From Pseudomonas azotoformans (GTDB taxonomy: Bacteria; Pseudomonadota; Gammaproteobacteria; Pseudomonadales; Pseudomonadaceae), in the NCBI RefSeq assembly GCF_001579805.1, contig NZ_CP014546.1, positions 5,456,001 to 5,520,000 on the forward strand: a stretch of 64,000 nt of DNA, in the 5' to 3' direction. Below, in pieces: positions 51,402 through 60,234 of the stretch. A program made the position numbers and the translations under genes. Position 1 is the first letter of the stretch. Each line of letters starts with the position of its first letter. The notes beneath the pieces were generated by a model. It did no database searches, was not told where the DNA came from, and saw nothing but the letters and a program-made list of their open reading frames with translations.

Positions 51402-52483
51402 CGTGCCACTCCTTTGGGCCACAGCCCGGCCGGTCGGTAGAGCATCGCCAGGATCAGCGCCAGGCCGTAGAACAACTGGCGGATGATTTCCGGGTCCACC
51501 AGCACCTGGCCGAACAGCGCCTGTTGCAGTGGCCCCATGCTCGCGCGCAAGGCTTCGGGCAAGGCCGCCAGCAACACGCAGCCGAGGATCACGCCGGGGA
51601 TATGGCCCATGCCACCCAGCACCACCATGGCCAACACGGCGATGGACTCGTTGAGGGTGAAGGACTCCGGCGAAACAAAACCCTGGAACGAAGCGAACAG
51701 CGCCCCGCTTACCCCGCCGAACGCGGCGCCGATGGCAAACGCCAACAGCTTGAGGCGCACGGTATTCACGCCCATGGCCTGGGCCGCCTCTTCGTCTTCA
51801 CGGATCGCCACCCAGGCGCGGCCGATGCGCGAGCGCTCCAGGCGGATGCAGGCAAACAGAATCAGCACCACCAGCGCAGCAAACAGGTAGTAATAGAGGT
51901 AGACCGACGGCAGGCGCAGGCCGAACAGCTCCTGGGTGCGACCGAGGTTCACGCCCAGCAGGTTGACCGGATCGACCTGGGCAATGCCTTTGGGCCCGTT
52001 GGTGATATTCACCGGGCGATCGAGGTTGCGCAGCAGGATGCGGATGATTTCGCCAAAGCCCAGGGTCACGATGGCCAGGTAATCGCCGCGCAGGCGTAGG
52101 GTCGGTGCGCCCAGCACCACGCCGCAACCGGCAGCGAGCAGTGCGCCCAACGGCAAGATCAGCCAGATCGAGGTGTGCATCCCTGCCGGCAACAGCGCGG
52201 CCAATGCCGGGAACTGTTGCAGCAAATGGGGTGACGAGAGCAACGCTGCCAGATAGGCACCCACCGCGTAAAACGCGATGAAGCCCATGTCCAGCAGCCC
52301 GGCGTAGCCAACCACGATGTTCAGGCCGAGGGCGAGCATGATGTACAGCAGGGCAAAGTCCAGGGTACGCACCCAGGTGTTGCCGCCGGCATGCCCGACG
52401 ATCCAAGGCGCCAATACCAGGGCCAAGGCGAACAGCAGCAAGCCGAGACTCGCACGCTTGTTGGGAGACAGAGACTGGATCAT
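51398..52483 (-). CDS. livM: LivM-type ABC permease
   Basis: Inner-membrane permease of 361 residues with about nine spans. Family segments are LALGLNIVVGYAGLLDMGFI, RLRGDYLAIVTLGFGEIIRI and AIREDEEAAQAMGVNTVRLK (the ATPase-contact loop). It is coupled to LivH by a 4-bp overlap. Confidence 0.95.
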   Translation of the reverse strand: MIQSLSPNKRASLGLLLFALALVLAPWIVGHAGGNTWVRTLDFALLYIMLALGLNIVVGYAGLLDMGFIAFYAVGAYLAALLSSPHLLQQFPALAALLPAGMHTSIWLILPLGALLAAGCGVVLGAPTLRLRGDYLAIVTLGFGEIIRILLRNLDRPVNITNGPKGIAQVDPVNLLGVNLGRTQELFGLRLPSVYLYYYLFAALVVLILFACIRLERSRIGRAWVAIREDEEAAQAMGVNTVRLKLLAFAIGAAFGGVSGALFASFQGFVSPESFTLNESIAVLAMVVLGGMGHIPGVILGCVLLAALPEALRASMGPLQQALFGQVLVDPEIIRQLFYGLALILAMLYRPAGLWPKGVAR

Positions 52484-53427
52484 GCGCGGGTCGCCAAACG
52501 TTCGCCCAACAGCCCGGAAGGACGGAACACCAGCACCGCGATCAACACGATAAAGGCGAACACATCCTGGTAATTACTGCCGAACACGCCGTTGGTGGCC
52601 GCACCCAGGTAACCGGTGCCCAGGGCTTCGATCAGCCCCAGCAGCAGGCCGCCGAGCATGGCGCCCTTGAGGTTGCCGATACCGCCCAGCACCGCGGCAG
52701 TGAAGGCTTTGATGCCAGGCAAAAAGCCCATGTAGAAATGCGCGCTGCCATAGTTGCTGGCCATCATGATCCCGGCGAGTGCTGCCAGGGCGCCGCCGAT
52801 GGCGAAGGTGATCACGATAATCCGATTGGGGCTGATGCCCATCAGGCTGGCGACCTGGGGGTTTTCCGCCACGGCACGCATGGCCCGGCCGAAGCGCGTG
52901 CGCTCCACCAGCACCAGCAGCGCGACCATCACTGACAAGGCGATGGCGATGGTGGTCAGCGCCGTGACGTTGGTAATCGCCGGGTGCGCCGAGGCTCCGG
53001 CCGACACTTCAATCGGCGCCAGCGGCAGCAGTTGCGGAAACATCTGCGGGTTACGGGTCCAGACCAGCATGGCGATGGTTTGCAGCAACAGCGACACGCC
53101 AATCCCGCTGATCAGGGGCGCCAGGCGCGGCGCATGGCGCAGGCGGCGATAGGCGACGCGCTCGATCACCACCGCGAGTACTGCGCAAAACGCCATGGCA
53201 ACGACGGTGGCACACAGCAACACCAGCACCGGCGGCAGTTCTGGAAAGGTCGCCTGCAACAGGCGAATCATCGACAACCCCACCAACGCGCCGATCATCA
53301 ACACGTCGCCGTGGGCAAAGTTGATGATGCGCAAAATGCCATAGACCATGGTGTAACCCAGAGCCACCAGCGCGTAGAGACTGCCCGTCATCAAGCCATT
53401 GAGCAGTTGTTGGATAAACCCATCCAT
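52480..53427 (-). CDS. livH: LivH-type ABC permease
   Basis: Inner-membrane permease of 315 residues. It begins MDGFIQQLLNGLMTGSLYAL and has YTMVYGILRIINFAHGDVLM and the contact loop GRAMRAVAENPQVASLMGIS. ATG 53425-53427 is supported by GAGG upstream and the family N-terminus; a longer frame to 53472 is less likely. First gene of the minus-strand operon livH-M-G-F, binding protein, L-ATC-hydrolase-like protein, amidohydrolase. Confidence 0.95.
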   Translation of the reverse strand: MDGFIQQLLNGLMTGSLYALVALGYTMVYGILRIINFAHGDVLMIGALVGLSMIRLLQATFPELPPVLVLLCATVVAMAFCAVLAVVIERVAYRRLRHAPRLAPLISGIGVSLLLQTIAMLVWTRNPQMFPQLLPLAPIEVSAGASAHPAITNVTALTTIAIALSVMVALLVLVERTRFGRAMRAVAENPQVASLMGISPNRIIVITFAIGGALAALAGIMMASNYGSAHFYMGFLPGIKAFTAAVLGGIGNLKGAMLGGLLLGLIEALGTGYLGAATNGVFGSNYQDVFAFIVLIAVLVFRPSGLLGERLATRA

Positions 53428-53503
53428 CAGGACCAGAAACCTCAGTGCGTGCAAGGGCGGCACACTAAGCATCTATTCTGTTTTTATCAAATATCAGAAA
53501 GTC

Positions 53504-53513
53504 ATATGCATAT
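53504..53513. promoter_or_regulatory. ATATGCATAT palindrome in the liv/LysR divergent promoter
   Basis: A perfect 10-bp A/T palindrome in the 172-bp, A/T-rich gap between livH and the LysR-type gene at 53600. It is a possible LysR binding or promoter element. Confidence 0.3.
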
Positions 53514-53599
53514 ACCAAACGAATAACAGGCCTTTTATGCCATAAATACGGCACTTACGACTCTTTATCCAGATTAAAAGTTAGTATTTAATTCAACAC

Positions 53600-54496
53600 A
53601 TGAATAAATCAGAACAGTTAGCCAACGACCCTCCCCTGCGTGCCGTGCGCACCTTCGAAGCGTTCGCGCGCCATGGCGGCGTGAATGCCGCCGCGCGCGA
53701 GCTGGACGTGTCCGCCTCGGCCATCAGCCATCAACTGCACTTGCTGGAAGATTTCCTGCAACAGCCACTGACCTTGCGTCAGGGCCGCAACCTGGTACTC
53801 ACCGATGAAGGCCGCGAGTACTACCGCGCGATTCGTTCGGCCTTCGCCGTACTGCGCAGCGCCACCGAGCACGTGCGCGAAAAAAGCGCCACGCGCCAGG
53901 TGACCATCAGCCTGATCCCGCTGTTTGGTATCAACCTGTTCATCCCGCGCCTGGCGGACTTTCTGAAGGACCACCCGGCGCTGGACATCAACGTGACCTA
54001 CGCCAACCACCGCAGTTACCCCAGCGATGCGGCCGACCTGTCGATCCGCTTCGGCACCGGGCATTGGCCGGGTTATCACAGTGAGCCGCTGATCTCCGGC
54101 GCGGTGACGCCCTATTGCAGCCGCGATTTCCTGGCGCAACATGGCCCCATCGACTCGCCCGAGGCGTTGAGCCAGCTGCCACTGCTGCACGACGAAGAAC
54201 GCGGCACCTGGGGCCAGTGGTTCGAAGCGGCCGACGTGGACACCACGGCGCTGAATGGGCTGTTGTTGGAAGACGGCCAACTGGCGCTCACCGCCACGCT
54301 CACCGGCCTCGGCTGCGCCTTGCTGCGCGAGCCGTTGGTGGCGCCCCTGGTAGCCAGTGGCGAGTTGGTGAAGTTGTTTGAACGGGAGGTCAATGATGGC
54401 CGCCAGTACTACCTGTGCCGGCGGGCCAACAGTGAATTGTCGAGCGAGGGGAATGACTTGTATGACTGGATCAAGCGCAGCTTGATTGCCGGTTAG
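53600..54496 (+). CDS. LysR-family regulator (GcvA-like) of the Liv operon
   Basis: Regulator of 298 residues. The GcvA-type N-terminus is PLRAVRTFEAFARHGGVNAA with the HTH in REL(D)VSASAISHQLHLLEDF. The effector domain ends with a WIKRSL helix. It is divergent from the livH operon across an A/T-rich gap, so it probably regulates that transport and hydrolase operon. Its last 4 bp overlap the convergent binding-protein gene. Confidence 0.93.
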   Translation: MNKSEQLANDPPLRAVRTFEAFARHGGVNAAARELDVSASAISHQLHLLEDFLQQPLTLRQGRNLVLTDEGREYYRAIRSAFAVLRSATEHVREKSATRQVTISLIPLFGINLFIPRLADFLKDHPALDINVTYANHRSYPSDAADLSIRFGTGHWPGYHSEPLISGAVTPYCSRDFLAQHGPIDSPEALSQLPLLHDEERGTWGQWFEAADVDTTALNGLLLEDGQLALTATLTGLGCALLREPLVAPLVASGELVKLFEREVNDGRQYYLCRRANSELSSEGNDLYDWIKRSLIAG

Positions 54497-55506
54497 CTGC
54501 CATTGCCGCCATGGGCTTCTTCGAAGAAGTAGTCCTTCCAGCTGGCGGCCTTGTTTTTCAGCACACCGAGTTCCTGCAATTTTTCGGCGTAGATGTAAGT
54601 GCGCTGCGGCACGATGGTGAAGTCGATTTCCGGGTCCTGGACAATTTTTTCAACCAGGTCCAACGGCAACTTCGACTGTTCTACGCGAATATAGGCCTTG
54701 GCCGCAGCCGGTTTGTCGGCCTTGATAATGGTCTCGGCCTCGGCCAGCGCGTCATAGAACGCTTTGTAGGTCTTGGGGTTTTCGTCGTGGAATTTCTGCG
54801 TGGTGTAGAGCACGTTGAACGTCGCCTGCCCGCCCAGGATGTCGTAGGAACTGAGCACCTTGTGCACGTTGGGATTCAACAGTTCCTGGTACTGGAACGG
54901 CGGGCTGGAGAAGTGCGAATTGATCTCCGAGCCGCCGGCAATCAGCGCGGCGGTCGCGTCGGGGTGAGCCAGGCTGATGGAGATGTCGTCAAACTTCTTG
55001 TAGTTGGCATCGCCGAACTGCTTGGCGGTCTCGATCTGCAGCGTGCGCGACTGGAAACCCACGCCGGCGGCGGGCACGGCGATGCGGTCTTTTTCGGTGA
55101 AGTCCTTGAGAGTCTTCACGTTGGGGTTGTTAGTCAGCAGGTAGTTGGGCATCGAGCCAAGGGAAGCGATGGCCTTGACGTTCTGCTTGCCCTGGGTGCG
55201 GTCCCACAGGGTGAGCATCGGCGGCACCCCGGCCGAGACCACGTCCAACGCACCCGCCAGCAGCGACTCATTCATCGCCGTGGCGCCGGAAATGCTGTTC
55301 CACTCCACCTGGATGTCCAGGCCCTGTTCCTTGCCGTGCTTTTCGATCAGGTGCTGGTCGCGCACCACGTCGAGGATCAGGTAGCCGATCCCGAATTGCT
55401 GGGCGATGCTGATCTTGCCTTCGGCTTGGGCGCCGGGGCTGAGCAAAGCACTTGCGGCAGCCAGCGAGGCCGCCAGGAGAGTCAGGGAGGAGCGCTTGAG
55501 GGTCAT
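54493..55506 (-). CDS. Orphan NitT/TauT-type ABC substrate-binding protein
   Basis: Periplasmic binding protein of 337 residues with signal peptide MTLKRSSLTLLAASLAAASA...GAQA. NMT1/TauA-like blocks are IAQQFGIGYLILDVVRDQHL and ISGATAMNESLLAGALDVVS. No permease or ATPase accompanies it in the window, so it must use a transporter encoded elsewhere. It is divergent from the LysR-type gene at 55655. ATG 55504-55506. Confidence 0.92.
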   Translation of the reverse strand: MTLKRSSLTLLAASLAAASALLSPGAQAEGKISIAQQFGIGYLILDVVRDQHLIEKHGKEQGLDIQVEWNSISGATAMNESLLAGALDVVSAGVPPMLTLWDRTQGKQNVKAIASLGSMPNYLLTNNPNVKTLKDFTEKDRIAVPAAGVGFQSRTLQIETAKQFGDANYKKFDDISISLAHPDATAALIAGGSEINSHFSSPPFQYQELLNPNVHKVLSSYDILGGQATFNVLYTTQKFHDENPKTYKAFYDALAEAETIIKADKPAAAKAYIRVEQSKLPLDLVEKIVQDPEIDFTIVPQRTYIYAEKLQELGVLKNKAASWKDYFFEEAHGGNGS

Positions 55507-55567
55507 GGAAAGTCTGCCGCACTGTTGAGAAGGTGAGCGAGGGTAGTCACGATTTTTAAGACAGGAA

Positions 55568-55589
55568 AAGAATATATAAATCTATTCTT
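55568..55589. promoter_or_regulatory. Inverted repeat in the 55.5-kb divergent promoter
   Basis: AAGAATA-8 bases-TATTCTT, with perfect 7-bp arms 15 bp apart centre to centre, a spacing usual for LysR recognition sites. It lies between the orphan binding-protein gene and the LysR-type gene at 55655. Confidence 0.4.
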
Positions 55590-55654
55590 ATGCCGTTTTT
55601 CTACATAACCGAGCTGCTATATTGCGCATCTGCCCCGCCGCCACGAGTGACCCG

Positions 55655-56551
55655 ATGCTGCGTACCAACCTCAATGAAATGCTGATTTTCATGGCCGTAG
55701 TCGACGCTGCCAGTTTTGTCGCGGGCGGCCAGACCATGGGGCTGACCCGCTCGGCGGCCGGCAAAGCCGTCACACGCCTAGAGGACAACCTGGGCGTACG
55801 CTTACTCAACCGCACCACGCGCACCCTGAGCCTGACCGATGAAGGTCGTGCGCTGTACGACCAGGGCTTGCAGATACTGGCTGCCGTCGACACAGCGCAA
55901 AACAGCATCGGCCAGCCTAGCGGGACGCCCCGCGGCTTGCTGCGCCTGACCCTACCCGATGCCTTCGGGCGCCGTGTCGTGCTGCCGCTGCTGGACACGT
56001 ACTTGAAAACCTGGCCTGACGTGCAGGTAGAAGTGAGTTTCAGCGACCGCATGGCCGACATCATCGAGGACGGCTTCGACCTGGCCATCCGCATCGGCGG
56101 CGAACACGCCGACCGACAGCTGGTTTCGCGTGTGATCGCGCGCTATCAGGCGGTACTGTGCGCATCCCCTGCCTACGTCGCCGAACGCGGATTGCCCCGT
56201 GACACCGATGCCCTCGTACAGCACGACTGCCTGTATTTCAGCAGCCGCACGCGCAAGCTGAGCTGGCGTTTTCGCGACAAGCAAGGTGAGTGGTTCAAGG
56301 CGCCGGGACGCAGCCGGGTACGCCTGGACAGCGGCGAAGCCCTGCGCGACGCCGCCGTAGCGGGCATGGGCATTGCCCAGTTGCCGGACTTCGTGATCGC
56401 CGACGACCTGGCCAGCGGGCGCCTGGTAGCGATACTGCCCGAGTTGGACGCCGGCGACGTGGAGATCATGGCGATGTACCCGAGCAAGCGCTACCTGGAA
56501 CCCCGTGTACGCCGCTTTATCGACCTGCTGGCCGAACATCTGCCCGGCTGA
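55655..56551 (+). CDS. LysR-family regulator (CrgA/DmlR branch)
   Basis: Regulator of 298 residues. The HTH region reads LIFMAVVDAASFVAGGQTMG then LTRSAAGKAVTRLEDNLGVR with LLNRTTRTLSLTDEG. The effector-binding domain follows. ATG 55655 begins the conserved N-terminus; a TTG 33 bp upstream is in frame. It may regulate the divergent binding protein at 54493 or the convergent RidA gene. Confidence 0.9.
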   Translation: MLRTNLNEMLIFMAVVDAASFVAGGQTMGLTRSAAGKAVTRLEDNLGVRLLNRTTRTLSLTDEGRALYDQGLQILAAVDTAQNSIGQPSGTPRGLLRLTLPDAFGRRVVLPLLDTYLKTWPDVQVEVSFSDRMADIIEDGFDLAIRIGGEHADRQLVSRVIARYQAVLCASPAYVAERGLPRDTDALVQHDCLYFSSRTRKLSWRFRDKQGEWFKAPGRSRVRLDSGEALRDAAVAGMGIAQLPDFVIADDLASGRLVAILPELDAGDVEIMAMYPSKRYLEPRVRRFIDLLAEHLPG

Positions 56552-56944
56552 TCAATCTGCGTGAGCCACGGCCTTGATTTCGACGATCTGCGCATCCGAG
56601 GCCAGGTAATTCACGCCCACCAATGTCGCTGCCGGGCGGTGCGTGCCGATGTAGTCTTTCCAGACCGCGACCACCGCGTCGAAATCCCGCTTGGCGTGCA
56701 CCAGGAAAATATCCACCGCGGCAAGGTTGTTCCGACCGATGCCAAAACCTGCCAACACATGGTCGAGATTCTCCAGGGTCTTGCGGGTTTGTGCGGCCGC
56801 ATCACCATCGACGAATTCACCTTCCAGCGTGTGGGAAAACTGCCCGGAGATAAAGATCGTGCCGTTGACGCTATAACCTTGGGCGACCCCATGGCCCTCT
56901 TCCCAGGCAACACCGTGTTTATAGATGGAAGTTTGCGTGCTCAT
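56552..56944 (-). CDS. RidA-family enamine/imine deaminase
   Basis: Small YjgF/RidA-family protein of 130 residues. Family blocks are NGTIFISGQFSHTLEGE, TRKTLENLDHVLAGFGIGRN, VDIFLVHAKRD and RPAATLVGVNYLAS. RidA proteins hydrolyse reactive enamines or imines from PLP enzymes; this one lies outside the core RidA group, since the usual Arg is followed by PAAT rather than S/P-R variants. ATG 56942-56944; the longer upstream frame lacks support. Confidence 0.9.
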   Translation of the reverse strand: MSTQTSIYKHGVAWEEGHGVAQGYSVNGTIFISGQFSHTLEGEFVDGDAAAQTRKTLENLDHVLAGFGIGRNNLAAVDIFLVHAKRDFDAVVAVWKDYIGTHRPAATLVGVNYLASDAQIVEIKAVAHAD

Positions 56945-57108
56945 ATAAGTTCGCTCCAGAAGTTGATGAGGAAACTCTAACAAGGCCATTGGCGAATGGA
57001 CGTCCCCACTCCGGCGAGCACCGTTCGCGCAAAAAATCCCCATGGGGCGTGCGCGGCTGGTATTGTGCCGCGCTTTGAAAAACTGCCGAACCTGCGAGGA
57101 AATGGACG

Positions 57109-57537
57109 TTGAACACTGACGAAAAAATGACCGGGGACCTGTTCGAGGTGGATAAGCGCCTGTCACTCAAACCCGTGGTGGACTTCAACGCCTACCTGCG
57201 CAGCGCCTTCGGCGACGGCCCATGCAGTTGCATCCGCTGCACGGCCAGCCAAGGGAATGAAACTGGCTATGAGTTCCAGCACGCCTTTACCTTCGACGGC
57301 AAACCCACCCATCGCCGTTTTGCCACCACGGCGGGCAGCGATGTGTTGCAAGCGTTGAAGAAAGCCTGGTTGTCGTACACCAAGGCCGAGCTGCCATTGA
57401 GCGGTGTGCTGGCACTGGACACAGTGAAGGAGTTTGTCGAACCGCAACTGCACAAACGCCTGGCACCGCTGTTTTTGGCCAGTGGGTTGGTCAAGGAGGT
57501 AGAGGGGGTGTTGCAGGTTCAGCCGCAGGCGGCATGA
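57109..57537 (+). CDS. Hypothetical protein (142 residues)
   Basis: Soluble protein with a Cys-rich spot (PCSCIRCTASQ, near residues 38-48) that could bind metal and a DUF6434/SAP-like or DUF6088-style character I cannot confirm. The C-terminus is helical (LQALKKAWLSYTKAELPLSG; KEFVEPQLHKRLAPLFLASG). TTG 57109 has GAGGAA eight bases upstream; ATG 57127 is the alternative, lacking a ribosome site. Codon use is normal for the region. Its stop abuts the convergent SDR gene. Confidence 0.65.
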   Translation: MNTDEKMTGDLFEVDKRLSLKPVVDFNAYLRSAFGDGPCSCIRCTASQGNETGYEFQHAFTFDGKPTHRRFATTAGSDVLQALKKAWLSYTKAELPLSGVLALDTVKEFVEPQLHKRLAPLFLASGLVKEVEGVLQVQPQAA

Positions 57538-58287
57538 TCAGCTGTTCTGCCCGCCGTCGACATTCAGCGTGGCACCGGTGATATAGGCGGCGTCCGCACC
57601 GGACAAAAACGCCACCACACCGGCGATTTCTTCCGGCTGGCCATAACGACCCAATGCGGTCATCTGCTTGACCAGCGGCGCCATGTCGCTGGTTTCGGGG
57701 TTCATTTCGGTATTGATGGGCCCCGGCTGCACGGTGTTGACCGTGATCCCGCGCGGCCCCAGGTCCCGTGCCCAGGCGCGGCCGTACGCCGCCACGGCTG
57801 CCTTGCTGGCGGCATAGTCCCCGACACCGGCAAAAGGTACTCGACTGGCAAACATGGTGCCGATCGATACGATGCGACCGCCATCGGCCATCAGCGGCAC
57901 GGCAGCGCGTACTGCGGCCACCACGCCATTCAGGTTAATCGCTTGCTGGCGGTCCAAAGCGACTGTATCGGCCGTGGGATCGCCCACCACACCCATGCTA
58001 AAGACGCCGGCGCTGTTGACCAGGATATCCAGGCGCCCGAAGTGTTCATGCACGGTCCTGACCAATGCGGCAACCGCCCCACCATCAGCTTGATCCGCCG
58101 CGACGGCAAGCCCCTTCACCCCATAGGCCTTGATCCCACGCAACACGGCCTGCGCACGCTCGGCGGAGCGGGAGTAACTGAACGCAACGTCTGCACCTTC
58201 AGCGGCCAGGCGCAGGGCGATGGCGGCGCCGATACCGCGAGACGCACCGGTGACCAATGCGACTTTACCTTTGAGAGACTGGGTCAT
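57538..58287 (-). CDS. Short-chain dehydrogenase/reductase (SDR)
   Basis: Classical SDR of 249 residues. Cofactor motif VALVTGASRGIGAAIALRLA (residues 9-28), NSAGV segment, catalytic Ser and the YAASK motif (near residue 157), then PGPINTEMNPE. Likely NAD(P)H-dependent; substrate unknown. It is divergent from the LysR-type gene at 58418. ATG 58285-58287. Confidence 0.92.
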   Translation of the reverse strand: MTQSLKGKVALVTGASRGIGAAIALRLAAEGADVAFSYSRSAERAQAVLRGIKAYGVKGLAVAADQADGGAVAALVRTVHEHFGRLDILVNSAGVFSMGVVGDPTADTVALDRQQAINLNGVVAAVRAAVPLMADGGRIVSIGTMFASRVPFAGVGDYAASKAAVAAYGRAWARDLGPRGITVNTVQPGPINTEMNPETSDMAPLVKQMTALGRYGQPEEIAGVVAFLSGADAAYITGATLNVDGGQNS

Positions 58288-58417
58288 GGTGATTCCTTGA
58301 AAAACGGTCGATTCACGGGTTGCGAACCGTAAATCAAGGTAATCTCTTCAACTTAAGTGATAAACGCTGCATTTCTGTATTCCGTATCACTCAACCAGTG
58401 ACAATCTGCGAGACTCC

Positions 58418-59344
58418 ATGGACTACTTCCAGGCCGTACAGGCGTTTCTACGCATCGTGGAGACCGGCAGTTTTGTCAAAGCCGCCGCACAGTTGCAGGT
58501 GCACCCCAATGCCGTGACCAAGATGATGCAGGCGCTGGAGTCTCACTTGCAGGTGAGGTTGCTCAACCGCACCACCCGCACGGTGACGCTGACCCCGGAA
58601 GGCAGCGCCTATCATGCCCGCATGAGCCGAGTGCTGGACCAATGGCTGGAAGCCGAGTCAGACATGGCCGTATCCCGCAACCAGCCCAGTGGCAGGCTTC
58701 GAATCGACATGGGCACTTCCATCGCCACGTTGCTGGTGATCCCGGCCCTGCGCGATTTTCATGCGCGTTATCCGCAGATCCAGATCGATATCGGCGCCAG
58801 CGACCGTACCGCCGACCTGGCCAGTGAAAGCATCGACTGCGTGATCCGGGGTGGGCACTTGGCAGATTCGGCATTGATCGCACGACGTTTGGGCAGCCTG
58901 GACTTTGTCACCTGTGCCACACCGACTTACCTGGCAGCCCACGGGATACCCAGCCACCCTGCAGAACTGGAAGAGGGCCACACGCTGGTGCGCTATTTTT
59001 TCCCCGGCAGCGGCAAGCAAAACAGACTGGAATTGTCACACGGAGAGGAAAAAGTTGCGGTGGAGGGTCGGCATTTCGTGGCGGTCAACGACAGCAACGC
59101 CTACCTGGCGGCAGGCCTGGCCGGACTGGGAATACTCCACACGTTGCGCTTCATGGTGCAACCGCACATCGATTCGGGCGCACTGGTGCCGGTGCTACAC
59201 GAATGGTCAGCGGCGCCCAATCCATTGTCGGTGGTGTACATGCCCAACCGGCATCTGAGTGCACGGGTGCGGGTGTTTGTGGAGTGGCTGGTAGAGTTGT
59301 TTGCCGCACACCCTCATGTGCGGCAAGGATCAGACCGTCAGTAA
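58418..59344 (+). CDS. LysR-family regulator
   Basis: Regulator of 308 residues. N-terminal HTH MDYFQAVQAFLRIVETGSFV continuing into HPNAVTKMMQALESHLQVRL and NRTTRTVTLTPEG; CrgA/DmlR-type effector domain. It is divergent from the SDR gene at 57538 (gap 130 bp, containing GGTT-GCG-AACC near 58319-58329). Regulation of that SDR is the obvious inference. Its 3' end overlaps the convergent SDR at 59338 by 7 bp. Confidence 0.92.
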   Translation: MDYFQAVQAFLRIVETGSFVKAAAQLQVHPNAVTKMMQALESHLQVRLLNRTTRTVTLTPEGSAYHARMSRVLDQWLEAESDMAVSRNQPSGRLRIDMGTSIATLLVIPALRDFHARYPQIQIDIGASDRTADLASESIDCVIRGGHLADSALIARRLGSLDFVTCATPTYLAAHGIPSHPAELEEGHTLVRYFFPGSGKQNRLELSHGEEKVAVEGRHFVAVNDSNAYLAAGLAGLGILHTLRFMVQPHIDSGALVPVLHEWSAAPNPLSVVYMPNRHLSARVRVFVEWLVELFAAHPHVRQGSDRQ

Positions 59345-60087
59345 CCCACACCCCGCACACCACCGGAAGCCCGGATCGATTCGCCGGTCACCCAATGAGC
59401 CTCATCGGAGGCGAGGAACACAGCCAGCGGCGCGATATCTTCCGGCTCACCAAAGCGCCCAAGGGGCGTACCGGCGATCAGCGACTGGCCAAATTCGCCG
59501 GCAAAATTGCCATCGGTGGCCGGCGTGTTGGTATGGCCCGGCAGGATCGAGTTGACCCGGATCCCCTTCGGCCCCAATTCCCGCGCCAGGGCGAAGGTCA
59601 GCGTGTCCACCGCGCCCTTGGTGGCCGAGTACACGCTGGAAGCCAGGTAGGGGTCGGTGCTGAGGATCGAGCTGATGTTGATGATGCTGCCGCCCTGCCC
59701 CAGCAACTTCACCGCTTCGCGCGCCGCCAGCAGATAGCCCAGCACGTTGAGGTTGAACTGTTTGTGAAAGGCCTCTTCGGTCAGGTCTTCAATCATCTGG
59801 AACACCGCGACGCCTGCGTTGTTGACCAGGATATCCAGCCTGCCGAATTGCTCACCGACCGTTGCGAACAGCCGCGTAACGTCGGCGCCCACACTCATGT
59901 CCGCCTGCACACTGATCGCTTTGCCGCCGTGCTGCTGGATATGCGCAACCACTGCGTCGGCGTCGGTTTGACTTGTGGCGTAATTGACTACCACGGTCGC
60001 GCCGGCTGCCGCCAAGCCTTTTGCGATCCCTGCGCCGATGCCTTTCGAGGCACCGGTGACCACTGCAATTTTTCCGTCGAGCTTCAT
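59338..60087 (-). CDS. Short-chain dehydrogenase/reductase (SDR)
   Basis: Classical SDR of 249 residues. Cofactor motif IAVVTGASKGIGAGIAKGLA (residues 7-26), VNNAGVA, INISSI with catalytic Ser, YSATK (near residue 155) and PGHTNTPATD. ATG 60085-60087 begins the family N-terminus; the much longer open frame upstream is antisense to the AraC gene. It is divergent from the AraC-type gene at 60235. Confidence 0.92.
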   Translation of the reverse strand: MKLDGKIAVVTGASKGIGAGIAKGLAAAGATVVVNYATSQTDADAVVAHIQQHGGKAISVQADMSVGADVTRLFATVGEQFGRLDILVNNAGVAVFQMIEDLTEEAFHKQFNLNVLGYLLAAREAVKLLGQGGSIINISSILSTDPYLASSVYSATKGAVDTLTFALARELGPKGIRVNSILPGHTNTPATDGNFAGEFGQSLIAGTPLGRFGEPEDIAPLAVFLASDEAHWVTGESIRASGGVRGVGY

Positions 60088-60234
60088 GATTCTGGTCTTC
60101 CCAAGGTTGAGTGATGTCGCTTGCCACCAGTATTCGGCCCGCCATAGGAATGCCGGTTGCCGGTTTTTCTCCCATGCTTGCCTATTCTTCTCAGCCGGCT
60201 TGCTTTGCCCGTCGACCTGGCTCAAGGTCGCTGC

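Noticed and set aside
53428-53480. Possible sigma-54 promoter upstream of livH
   Set aside because: A TTGCAC is present on the minus strand, but the -24 element is not TGGC at the required distance.
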